Shown here piece after piece: positions 34,357-46,300 of a DNA stretch of 64,000 bases. The position numbers were made by a program, and so were the translations under genes. The DNA is taken from assembly GCA_948567375.1 (NCBI GenBank), contig OX419762.1:10112001-10176000 (forward strand), read 5' to 3'. Below the pieces are notes generated by a model. That model saw nothing but the letters and a program-made list of their open reading frames with translations. It did not search any database and was not told where the DNA came from. The DNA comes from Lunularia cruciata. Taxonomy: Eukaryota > Streptophyta > Marchantiopsida > Lunulariales > Lunulariaceae. The number at the start of each line of letters is the position of its first letter. Within the stretch, counting starts at the first letter, position 1.

Positions 34357-37300
34357 GGACAGCAATGCAAGAAGGATTGCTGAAGAATTTCCAATTGGTG
34401 GATTTCGTACCAATGGCCCAAATCTGACTATGGAGATTGAGGCAAAAGAACAGTGTACAAAGTATGTGGAGGTATTTCTTGATCTACAACTTGCAATAAC
34501 CAACATGAGTCCAGTAGAGGCTCTCGACAATTTCAAACGAGGGTTGAAGGAGCAGATTTGCCAAGAAGTCATGGTGTAAAATCCTCTCACGGTATTTGAA
34601 GCCATTGCTTGTGCATAGAGAATAGTAGGAGCATTGGGTGGAGGTGAAGGAGTAGTTCCACCTCAACATTATCAAGCAAAAATGCCACACATGGGTGGAC
34701 CAATACCAATGGAATTTGGCAACCTTCAATTTCAAGATTGAGGAGCATGACCGCTTCAAGGAGAGCTTGGACGGGTAGAAGAATGAAGAAATGGAGTCCC
34801 ACGAGGAGAAGGAACTTGAGGAGAAAAATACTATTGTTACAATTGTGGCTATATTGGGCACATATCTACCAACTGTCATGCTTGTTTCCCTAGAGGCCCT
34901 CTGCCTTCATACAGGCAATCTTTGAACAACATGGAGAGGTGCACTAAAGAGGGAGTAGAAATCACTTTGGAAAATGAAGATCACCTGTAAATGTACCTTG
35001 CGGCCTTACTGGCTCAATAAGGAAGTAGAGAAGTGAGGGAAGGAAGAAGAAAAATGCGCAAAGGTCCCAAAAGGCAACCTCACAATTGATTGTTGTGAAT
35101 GGAGTCCTAGAAGCCAATCAAGTGAGAGTATTAATAGATCCAGGAGCAACACAAAATTTTGTGTCTTGCTCTATTGCAATCAGATTAAGAATGGATCTAG
35201 AGAAACATGAGAGTGAAGAAGTAGAGTTACCTAATGGGCAAATAGAGAGGATTGAATCATTACCTAGACGGGTAACACTCTCTATAGGAGAATATCAAGA
35301 AGCAATTGAGTGGTGAGTGATACAATTAGCTCGTTATGATGCAATATTAGGCATGCCATGGATAGAACATTACAACCCTATGGTAGATTGGAGGAAGAAA
35401 GTAGTGAGAACCTCCCAATGGTCAATCATTGGGGTTAAAGAAAAATCACACAAGCAAGAATTACCTCCGTATGTCATAGGCACAACAACTGTTTGTAAGA
35501 CCGATAGATGTTTCATGGGTCTAATAAGAGAAGTCTAGAGTGCATAACTTGATGGAAAAAATTCCTAAGAAATTGAAAGATATGGTAGATGAGTTTCAAG
35601 ATGTCTTTCTCAATGATATACCCTCAGGATTACCACCAAAAAGGAGAGTAGATCATAAAATTGAGACACTCGTGGGGAAGACACCTCCTTGTAAGGCTCC
35701 ATATCGCCTATCACCTCATGAGTTGGAGGAGTGTAAGACTCAAATTGAGGAGATGTTGCAGAAAGGTTCATCCAAGCTAGCATATCACCATATAGGGCTC
35801 TTGTCTTGTTTGTGAAGAAGAAGGACGGTACAATGTGCATGTGCATTGACTATCAAGGTCTCAATCAACAAACAATGAAAAACAAATACCCCTTACCTTG
35901 CATGGATGATTTGTTTGATCAACTCCATGGAGCAAGATACTTCACCAAATTGGACTTACAGAGTGGGTACAATCAAATTTGAATTGTAGAGGAGGATGTG
36001 TACAAAATTGCCTTTTGAACCAAGTATGACCACTTTGAGTATTTTGGTGATGCCTTTTGGCCTCACCAATGCACCTACCACTTTCATGAGTCTGATGAAT
36101 GATATATTTTGTACATACTTGGATAAGTCTATTATCATCTTCTTGGATGACATCTTAGTATACAATAACACAATGATGGAACATAAACAACATCTACAAG
36201 AAGTCCTCCAAATTCTAAGACAGAATTGATTGTATACCAAAATCTCAAAGTGTGAGTTTGGCAAGTCTGAAGTAGACTACTTGGGGCATAGAGTAAGTGA
36301 AAAGTGCCTTCAAGTATTGGATAAAATTGAGGTCATTCAAAAATGGAGTGCCCCAAAAAGATCAGACTCAACTCAAGAGCTTCTTGGGGCTAACAAGATT
36401 CAATCATAGATTTGTCAAGTACTTCTCCAAGGTTGGCATTACTTGGCAAGGGGAAGAAGTGGACATGGGGAACTACACAAGAGTTGGCCTTTCAAGAATT
36501 GAAAGGCACCTTACTACATACACCAATCTTGAAGTGATATGACCCAAAAAATCCAATCAAGTTGGCTACAAATGCATCAGGCGTAGCAATAGGAGCAATC
36601 CTACAACAAGAGTTGCATGACAGATTGCATCCAATTGCATATTTCTCTCAAAATTTTTTACTGGTAAAGCGCAATTACCACAATATAGAAGGAGAAGAGT
36701 TGGCCATCATTCTTGCATTGGAAGCACTATCCAGGCGAGAAGGCATTTGTAGTAAAGATAGACCATAAACCTCTAGTCTACCTCAAGATACAAAAGGATC
36801 TATCTTGTCGCCAAATTTGGTGGCAGAGTGGTGACAATGCTTCAAAATGACAATTACTTACGTGGAAGGTAAGAAGCAACTTGCCGATGCATTCACTTGC
36901 ATGCCAATTGCAAATGACTTGGTGGCAGAGGTTAAGATGACCTTGAATTTTGGTGAGAGATTCTAGCTGCTACAAAAACTGATCTATAGATTATAGAGGC
37001 GCAATCATCCAAAGGCGTCATCAACACCTAAGGACTCACCTTTTGTGATTGCAGATTATGGATCCCAAATGTCCTAGAAGTATGCACCACATTCTAGCAA
37101 AATGTCATGATTTGGCCATTGCAAGTCAAGTCGGAGTAGACAAGACCTTGAATGTAGTCCAATGCCATTACTATTGGCCCAAAATGAGCAACGATGTGAT
37201 GGACTACGTGCGCGACTACCTACTTTCTCAATAGAACAAAGCTTTTAATCAACCTCTTTCAGGGCTCCTTCAACCGCTCTCCACTCTAGCCCAACATTAG

Positions 37301-38189
37301 GAACAAGTGAGTATAGATCTTGTTTGTGAATTACCCAAGACCACCTCAAGGTTTGACTCCATCGTGGTCTTTGTGAACCGGCTCAACAAAATGATTCATG
37401 TATGCCCTACCACCAAGGATGTGACCACCCCACAACTAGCTTAATTATACTTAGATGTAGTCTTCTCTCACCATGGCTTGTCTTGAGTACTCATCACCGG
37501 CAAAGGCACTCAATTCACTAGTTTGTTTTGGTGAATACTTGTTGGTTTCTTCAAAACCAAGTTGGCCATGTCCACAACTGACCACCCACAAACAGATGGA
37601 CAAATAGAGCGGGCTAATCACACTATTGAAGACATGTTACGCGGTTTCACCTTAGAAGAGCAAGAGAGGTGTGACACCCTACTCCCGTTGGTAGAAGTTG
37701 CTTACAACAATTCATTGAATGCATCCATCCAGGTCACTCTATTCTTCCTCATGTATGGTGAGCATCCCTTCACACCTTCTAGCTTGATGAAGATCCGTCT
37801 GGTGGCTACCAAGGTCAACATAGTTAACACATTTATTTCTAGAATCCAACAAGGTGTGGAGAGTGCCAAGCACAAATTACAAATTGTGCAAAATCAACAA
37901 AAGCAATATGCTGATACATACCATCGGCACATGGAGTTCAATGTTGGGGATCACGTGTAGCTATCAACAACCAACCTCGCATTAGTTGGACCTTGTAAGC
38001 TCAGACTTTGTTTTATTGGGCCTCTCTTGATTCTTCTTCAAGTTGGCACTATGGCCTATCACCTCAAGCTACCACCACACATGAAGATCCATCTAGAGTT
38101 CCATGTTTCCCTACTATGCAGATATTCTCCCCGGTTAGGCCATTGTCATTCCACACAAGACATTCGACCTTGTCTGACACTCATTGATG

Positions 38190-38310
38190 GCATGGAGGAA
38201 TATGGAGTGGAGTATATTCTCCAAAAACGCATATGTGGTACTCGCCATCCATAGGTAGACTATCTAGTATAGTGGAAAGGTTACCTCCTTTATGAAGCAA
38301 CCTAGGAGCC
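38190..38310 (+). mobile_element. chromodomain remnant of element B
   Basis: MEEYGVEYILQKRICGTRHP followed downstream by WKGYL is the pattern of the chromodomain that chromovirus integrases carry at their C-terminus and use to choose chromatin targets. It sits after the integrase core (TDHPQTDGQIERANHTIEDM at about 37573) and before the purine tract AAAAGGAGGGAAG (38389-38400). Confidence 0.8.
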
Positions 38311-38402
38311 TACTACCAATTTGACACATCCACCGGTGCTGGTGCAAGCATTTGAGCAACAACTACACAACGAGGACGTTGCATCTTAAAAGGAGGGAAG
38401 TC

Positions 38403-39026
38403 TATAATACCAAGAGCTAGCCATATGATCTAGATGTGAAATTTAGTTTGGTAACATCTGGAATGATGTTATACATGATGGTAAAAATAGATCAAATAGA
38501 AGTATCACCAAAAGAGTACTTCTACTAATAGGGCAAAAACCAAAATAGACTTGAAAACCCTAGAATCAATAGCTAGACATATGATTTAAAGGTGAGAATT
38601 GGTTTGGTAACATCTAGATGTATGTTACATGATGGACTAAACAGATCAAAAAAAGGTTTCACCAAAAGGAGACTTTTACTAATAGAGTAGGAATTGAAAT
38701 ATGCCTGAAATCTTTGAAGGCGATTTTGGAGGCCTAAACAGATGAATAGCCTTTACTCTATAGGGCCCCCTTACAGAGTAAAGGCTGGCCTTTTGTCCCC
38801 CTGCTTTGTTTCATGAAGAGCTTTTCAATGGTTCCTCACCCATGTGATTTTGAGATTCTTATAGGAAGATTCCCTAAAAGATTCTGTCCAATCAAAGCTT
38901 GTTTGACCAACCAAATAGGACCAAGACCAACATTTCAACCATCCAAGTAAGTAATCCAAGGGTGGAGCTTGATGAAATGTCACCCATCTGTATACCTAAT
39001 CCTATGGTGGAGCTTCCTAGAGGAGT
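38403..39026 (+). repeat. 3' LTR of element B, incomplete
   Basis: It starts TATAATACC after a strong polypurine tract (38389-38400) and follows the 5' LTR, including both 156 bp tandem units, until about 39016-39026. There the sequence passes into the end of a family A LTR. The promoter box and the last quarter of the B LTR are not present. Confidence 0.88.
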
Positions 39027-39122
39027 ATGATGGAGTTGGGGTTCCTTGCCTTCTTAGTCCATGGTGCACTACCATAATAGCCATCAGAAGTTCATCTTGA
39101 GTGAGAGATAGGCCGGCTCACA
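39020..39122 (+). repeat. terminal ~100 bp of a family A LTR
   Basis: From GAGGAGTATGATGG to GGCCGGCTCACA this matches the last 100 bases of family A LTRs (27134-27233 in A3). Only the tail is present, joined on its left to a B LTR. No family A primer site follows. Confidence 0.85.
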
Positions 39123-40914
39123 GAACAAATCCTTGGTAGAAGGAAAAATTGGAGAGAAAGGAAGTTCCAATTTTAAGAGACACTCCTAAGCTTTGAGTAG
39201 ACATTGGGAATTATATCAAAAGCTCAAGGAGATTCAAGAGAAGAGGATTGGAAGTGTAGAGAGTCTATGGGAAAACCCAATCAAAGGTGTTATGCTTTGC
39301 TTCTTTCTCTTTGTGAACACACGAGGTGCATAACTATGGTTGTTATAAATAGGAGGTCATATTCAGACCTATCTCTAAGAATTTTTGCTCACTTGTATTC
39401 CTATTTCCTCACCTTCTACCCCTATTTTTAATAATCCTTCTATTAAGTAGGGAAATAGGTAACCTAACTTGTCATCACAACATGCAATCTTGGTTTTTTA
39501 GGCATCATTCTAGTATTATCAAGAAAAATACATAAAAATTCGTAAGGAAAGGAAATCTGAGTGCAAGGTACACACACCAATCCATGCCAATTGGGCATAC
39601 AATCAAACATGCAAATCATAAAGAGGATCCAAAGACAAGTAGCTTAACAATAACTCTCCATGCTTCTAGTAAAGATGACTTAGAGTATCCTTACCTTTTC
39701 AAGAGCTTCTCCCAATCTGTATCCCAAGAGTTGCTTCTAACTTATACTCCAAATACTTAAAATTTACACCTTTTGGTAGGGAAATAACTACAATACTCAG
39801 ATTGAGATAACTTCTTGATAACTTTGATTACAATTTCTAGGACTCAATAGAAATTCTGAAAGATAAGCTTTCCAATGATATATGGCAAGCCCTAATTTGA
39901 CCACTACAATTCATGTGACAATCTCTTAAATGTAGTTAAAGTTTTGTAGTTCAAACCATAATTTTGAAATTCTATCATAGTTTTAATCATGGTTCTTGCA
40001 CAATTTTAACTAGAGTTTTTCCTAGTGATCCATGTAAGTACTAAAAATACTCTTGCATGTTTATATCATTTCAATCATGAGTTCAAATAGGAAAATTTAT
40101 ATTCATTTGTAGTTGAAGAGCTAATCATCGGAGCTTATGATAGTATTTTCATTAAAATTTGTTGTATCAAATCTCACTACTTGCAAAGCCTAGTACAACC
40201 AGATTCCACATAGGTGTTGAATGTAACTTTGGCTAGTCCTTTGTGAAACTGAACATTTGAATCCAAAACCATCCTTAAATATGGATCCATTTCCAAGTTG
40301 TGCTAACTTTTGAGCTCTACATACTCAAAAAGTGTTTGATCCAAGACCTTGAATTCTCTAGTGTAATAATTCATAAGAATATTTTCATAAAGGTACAAGA
40401 TCTAATCAACCAACAATATTGGAAAGTTTCAAAAGCTGACTTGAACCAAAACTTGAGATATGATCAAAACTCCAAACTTCATCATAATCCTCACTCCAAT
40501 ACCTTGATTTCAAAACCTTCAACTTCCATTAATTGCATTAGGCTCAAATCCAATCCAAAAAATTTATCTATTGGGCTTAGTAGAACCAAAATTTTGTCCT
40601 TTCTTCAACTTAGTTGGCAGATTATAAAAAGCTATTATGAAACTTTAGAAATTTTTCACATTTAGGACATGGGTACAAATTAGATTCCACTTGCTGCCAT
40701 TGATCATATCTCAAGCATCACTTAACCAAATCCCACACTTATTGAATGTAGGTTGTAACCTATGTTCTCTTCTCTCCAAAGGTCTTTGCTTGTCAAATTT
40801 CTCTCTAGAACATCCCCAAACTTGCAAATTTCTAGTCCTAATTTTATGGGAGTTAATTCCTTGTACTTTGGACACTTGGTAACTTCTATATCACAACATT
40901 TGCAGCTTTTTTGT
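39123..40914. other. unassigned sequence with one dispersed repeat
   Basis: No gene recognised. The part at about 39835-40180 is similar to 50620-50990 (both contain AAGCTTTCCAATGAT and a GAGCTTA..ATA.TATTTTCA block followed by TTGT.GCATCAA-like words), so it is a shared repeat of unknown type. Open stretches at 40300-40665 and 40691-40882 have no supporting features. Confidence 0.5.
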
Positions 40915-42560
40915 TAGGATGCTTGAGTGATAGTTTTGACGGTCAACAGTGAGAAGAAATTGCTAAGGACTACTTAGTAGCAGCTTGATATGCTATCAAT
41001 TAATTCTATTGTTGAGCTATTGTTTGCATTGTTAGATGGACCATCAAATGTGCCATTAGGACTTTAGATCCCTAGCTGCTCTAGAGGAGATATACCTCAA
41101 AGTATAGCTCCAAAGAGCTTACATCTTCTATTTTGAGCCTTCAAGTTCTTGGCTATAGTGGACAAAGGTTGGGAAGCATCACCCGGATTCTCTTTGGCTA
41201 GAGTGGGTGTGGCTTGAAAATTTGATCGAGGCTTGTTGACAGTTTATACTGAGTGTTGATCAATTGATTATATAGAAAAAGTGAAGGGTTAATCAAGTGT
41301 AGGATAGTGGGTCTTGGTTTTTTGATAAAGTGTTACTTGATTTTGCAGATTCATTAATAATATGAGCAATCATACTTAGAAGCATTGCCAATTTGTGTTG
41401 TAATTTGATATTTTATTGAGCCTTGTGTAGAAGCACTACCACAACTCTCTAGACTTGTGAAAATATGGCTATCAATGGGTGTGACCTGATCCATAGTTTG
41501 ACTATAGAAAATTATGAGACAAGGGAATTATAAGATAACCCTTACACACCCAGCCCTTCTTTGGGCTTGAGGATGACTTACGTGTATACACATTCCATAG
41601 TGCACATTGTTGTATTGTGCACCTAGGTATACCATAGGACACTTAACCTTGGAAATGGATCATAGGTCTATCACCCTTGAGACCACATCAACCTCCTTGG
41701 TTGTCACTCTCTACTCACCAATCCTCATGGTTAGTGGAAGACTATGTGACATCCTATAGTGGAGTAAAAAATTTAGCAAGGATCAACAGAACATCAACTC
41801 ATATATGTTTACAATTATCTATCAAGTCTAGTAGTCATCCATAGAGGAAGTCAAGAATCATGATAAAGCAATTAAGTTTATAACCCTTAGGTGTGGGCTG
41901 TCACTTTATAATGGAGGACCATTCCTTGCCTTGCCTTGCAAGGAATACCTTAATGCTATTATGTCCTCCTCTCCCTATCCAAATCTTGCTCCTCATCCTC
42001 TATGAAGTAGCCAATGAACTCTTGGAACTCTTTACACTAATGCAAAAAATTATCAATCAACCAACACATTATAGTGGACTAAGCTCCCTTTTATATTTGG
42101 GTTCAAAGCCTAAAAAGAATAAATTTTATCTCCCTCTCAATCCTTCCTCCATGGCGGCCGTCTCCTTCAATTGCTCCTCCCTTCCCCTTTCCCCTTCCCC
42201 CTCCCCCTTCCCCCTCCCCTTCCCATCAATACCAATTGGCTCCTAATCCTTGATTTCAATCTAAGTGCATCAACACATTGCCTTTGCAATTTATTCTCTA
42301 ACTAATTTTGTCTTACTATACTACATACCCATAGTGTTCTTGCTTGTTCTCCTATTTATCTTGTAGACTGGATCTTGTAGTGGAAGTCCCATAGCACCTT
42401 GTCCATAACAAAAGTCTTGTACTTCATATCCAACAACATTGACTTGCCTGCAGCCTAGATAGCTCTTAACACCTAATTTACACAAGTAGCACAGCCTTTC
42501 CCTACGTTCTTGCCCTTTTCAAGGCCTACCAATTTTTCTTACCTTTGTTTAAAATAAGGA
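40915..42560 (-). mobile_element. LTR element family C, copy C3 (LTR and leader remnant)
   Basis: 41560-42560 resembles the LTR-like sequence of C1 and C2: shared words run from GACACTTAACCTTGG (41640) through a CCTCCTTGGTTGTCAC block to a minus-strand TATAAAAGGG promoter box (42089-42095) and a G-rich minus-strand tract. 40915-41300 is a diverged reverse-complement match to 48316-48720. There is no coding domain. It is old; the limits are approximate. Confidence 0.5.
42176..42226 (-). repeat. G-run tract on the minus strand
   Basis: About 50 bases of almost pure CT on the plus strand with C-runs of 3-5; the minus strand therefore has at least eight runs of three or more G separated by one to three bases. 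It lies close upstream or downstream of the C3 TATA-like box. Confidence 0.85.
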
Positions 42561-42636
42561 AGAATTGGGCCCTCATCTAGTAATAGATGCTTGTAAAATA
42601 ATTCTCTAGGTAATCCTTAAAAATAATATCTCGTAT

Positions 42637-43336
42637 TGCAATACCCATTGATGCATTATGCTCTGTAGGAATATTAAGTTTGGTATTGCAATTAATAGAT
42701 ATTTCTATATGAAGTTTAGTTAAGCTTCTACGTTAGTCATGATTAGCTAGAGTTAGTTCCAGCTAAGATAAAAATTACTCTATTTTAGAGAAAAGGAAAA
42801 CAGTGAGCATCACCATTTTTCTTCTAGTATATTGACTTATTATTATTCTCACTTCTTTGACTTTGAGGAAAGAGTTGAGAATTCTTGGATCCACAAGCCA
42901 TGTTGGTGCAGATTTTTCTATAGTCCAAGGAATAGCTCATGTGATAGAATCCTTGACTTAGTTGGTAGGTGAAGATAAGACCAATCACCCATGGCATTAT
43001 TCCCATGTGCTTGGATATTCATTTAGACTTTTAGATGTTTAGACTTCATTTGACTTTTAACATAGTAATTTGAGTTACTCTGGTGATTAGTAACCTTGGT
43101 GTGTAACCTACATAAATAAGCTAGGGGTGAGGAAGTACTCATCATCATTTTCATTTGTAACTATCTCTCTCTCATTGAGTTCTTTAGTGAATAATGTCTT
43201 GAGTCTTGGGGGTACCTTAGAGTCCTAGCCTTGGAGAAGTGTGGTGGGATTGGGGTTCCTTGCCTTTTTAGTCCATGATGTGATACCTTAATAGCCATTA
43301 GAGGTTCATCTTGAGTGAGAGATAAGTTGGCTCACA
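42637..43336 (+). repeat. 5' LTR of family A copy A4
   Basis: 700 bp, TGCAATACCC to GGCTCACA, with the family landmarks in order but with many differences. It is followed by TTTTTGGTTCC at the primer site position. Confidence 0.85.
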
Positions 43337-46300
43337 TTTTTGGTTCCTAGACCTCTCTAGAAGGCAAGATAATGTTATACGTACAATTTTATATTAGGGA
43401 CAAGGAAGCTATGGGAGTTCACTTGGAGAGAACATTAGAGGAAGAGAAGGCTGAACTTATATTAGAGATTTTGGACCTATTTTTTTACCTTGTAGTTTAT
43501 TATGATATTTTTGAGGTGATACATATTATACACATAAGAGAATTTGGAGAGATTGTGTGATATGGATTGCAGATTTTGGAGATTATGCTGATTTTGGATA
43601 GAATCTCAAGTTTTGAGATCTGGACTTGGAATTTCCACAAAGGATATTTGGATTATCTTTCAATTGGGATACTTGATATTATTGTAAGGGCTACTACATG
43701 CATTAAGATAGAACTTTTGGAAGGTGGTAGAGTAAACTATTTCTACAAACTACATGCTCTCTTGAATTTTATACAAAGTTTAACATTAAAAAATTTAATG
43801 CAATATATCCTACCTTGTTGCCAAATAATTAGGGAGAGATCATTCTTGCGCAAGAAGTAATGGATCTCTAAGTGAGGGGATGGTTTTAAGACCAAATGTG
43901 AAAGATGTGTGTTGAATTGAAAGATGCATAGGCCAAATAGCTAAATGAAAAGAGCTGAAATTTTACAAGGGAGGACAACCTGGTGTGGTGGTCAATTGTA
44001 TAAATTTTCAAAGGATTTTGAAGAATAATTTTGGAGAATTGGTTGACATTGTGAGGTTATTTTAGTAGAGTTAAGTTCTTATGAATGAGGAATGTAAGTC
44101 TTACCAAAAGTATGTTTTAGTGTTTAGACTCATATTGGGAGCATGAGGGGCAATCAAGAGTGGAGATTAAGGTTATGTAAGGTTTCTCAAGGGATGAAGT
44201 GATAGTAGTGGCTGATTTTTAAAAAAAAAAGTTAAGAGTAAAATTTAAAGAGTGTTGAGAGGATTCAAAGACCTTCACCATTTGGAGGAAGGAGTGAATC
44301 TAAGTGCTTATTTTGTGGAAAGAAGAGACAAAAATCAAGTTCATGCTTATTGAGGTGTAAGAGCAAGAGATTGAGAAAATGAGAGGTTTACTTGACTTGG
44401 GATTGTAAGTTGGACCTTCTTCACAAGATTGGGAGGGCAGAGATCTAGGACCAAGGAGTTATATGAGGTTTGTGGAGTGGAAGAACTTCCAAAGAGCGAT
44501 GAGTGTAAAGGAGCAATAACATTTTTGGAGACCTAGGTGAAAGATCTTGGAGAAATTCATAGTACCACTATGTAGAAACTACTGTACTACCTTCATCAAA
44601 AGATCTCAAGATTAGTGATGGAGATAATCTTTCAATTAATGGATAAAATATCATGAGAGTTCACTTAATTTGTACCTTTGGATTTGATTATGCCTTATAA
44701 CTCATGGAGTAATCTAAACCCTTTGTACTACTTAGAGTGTGCTACTCTCAAATGGTGCTAGTCATGTATATACTATTATTTATAGGATGAGAGAGAAAAT
44801 AGATTAAAAAAATAGAGAGAGGAGAAAGGTAATGAGAGGTTAAGATGAGGAAACTTCTGGTTTTCAATGGCAAGAATGGAGAGGATGTGGAGGCTTTTGT
44901 AAGAGACTTCAAGAGTGCTTGCATATGAAACAATGAGATGAAGTCAAGTGAGTGGGCCTCACTACTACTGGATTTCTTTGAGGATATAGCTCTACATGGT
45001 ATGAGTTAGAACACCAAAAGAGAGAGACAAGAGATGGGCAAGAGGATTCTAGGAGAGTTCTATTATAGCACTCATTGAGAAATTTCTTCCAAATGAGATT
45101 TATGAGAGATTGATGAGTGAGGTTACCTTCCTCAAGCAAGGAGATGGAAAGAAAGTGAGAATTATGCAAAAAGAATGGAGAAGTTAGAGTCTAGGTTCTA
45201 CATAGTGTTGAGGAAGAATAGGGATGATATAGAAACTACCATGATTGGGATAAAATCTATGCTCACCAAGAATGTTGTAGGAGGGTTGAAACCAAAAATT
45301 CAAAGCAAGGTGAGATATGAGAAATCTTCTTCTAATGTAGAAGCTATCAAGATTGTAGTTTGGTATGGAGGAGAATTTGGAATGAGATAAGAGTGATTTG
45401 GTAATGAAGGAGGTTGTAAATCCTCCACAAGTCCATAAGTATGGTGAGACTTCTGATCCTTTGGTGGCAATGGTGGTAGTAAAAGTAGTATTTTGCACTT
45501 TTGCCAAAAGATCCCCTTCAAACTACCATAGAGCAACTTGCAGATCTCAAGATCAATGCAGTGCAACTATGGGAGAAGAGAAAGGAAGACCAAAATGTTG
45601 AGAGAAAGCCTATGGGTTGTGGAAAATATCCATAGAGAGAAGGCCAATCATTGTGCAATTCCAATGATAGAAATTGTTTTGGTTGTGGAGGTAGAGGTTA
45701 TATCCAAAAGAATTGCCCAAATTCCATGTACCATGGAGGAAGGGGTTATAAGGGGGTTATGAGGGGGGAAATATAGAGAAGGAGGGAGGTGGTGAAGCCC
45801 AAATACCTCCTATATGAAATAGAGATAAGTGGATAACATCCATAGATGTGGTGGAAAGCAAGTATGAGAAGGAAGAATGCTCAAACTCCAAATATCTTAA
45901 CTTGAAACTTTAAGCACAAGAGAAGAAGAGAGCCCATTTTGCATATGATATTCAGTCTTCACAAGAATTCATTCATCATAGCAAGGATAGTCCATTGCAC
46001 TCAAGCAGTACTTGCACTACTACTTCAACATCATCAACAAAGACTCCAAGGAAGAAGTTGTGGATTGATGATTTTCTGATATCAAAACAACAATGGGGTT
46101 ATAATGTTGGATGTGTTGGATGATGTTAATAGTCACAAGGCAAACACCATAGCGGGTCAACTGGTTGCTATAAATCCTATCATGAGGAAGGAGCCTAGAG
46201 GTGGTTTGAGTTCTACAAGGAGCAAGAGAAAGAAGAAAGCAAAGGCTTTGGTATCAATAGGGGTGGTGGATGCAAAACCAGCACCATGGGAGGCTTGTGA

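Larger units (their letters stand above)
24778..39026 (+). mobile_element. Ty3/gypsy chromovirus, family B, interrupted by element A3
   Basis: Plus-strand element whose two parts, 24778-26554 and 34357-39026, are separated by the nested A3. Order: 5' LTR (24778-25499), initiator-Met primer site, a pre-gag segment (25640-25858), gag (from about 26083, continuing after A3 to a CYNCGYIGHISTNC knuckle at about 34834), protease with LIDPGATQNFVS (about 35130), reverse transcriptase with FLDDILVY (about 36138), RNase H (about 36560-36960), integrase (HHCC and core, about 37050-37960), and a chromodomain (about 38190-38310), then a purine tract and a 3' LTR. The chromodomain and Met-type primer are established marks of chromoviruses. 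It is broken, with many breaks, and its 3' LTR is incomplete. It must be older than A3. Confidence 0.9.

Noticed and set aside
42130-42246. Ser/Pro-rich end of a 117-codon frame at 41893-42246
   Set aside because: The composition comes from the CT-rich tract, not from a protein; the frame sits inside a family C LTR.
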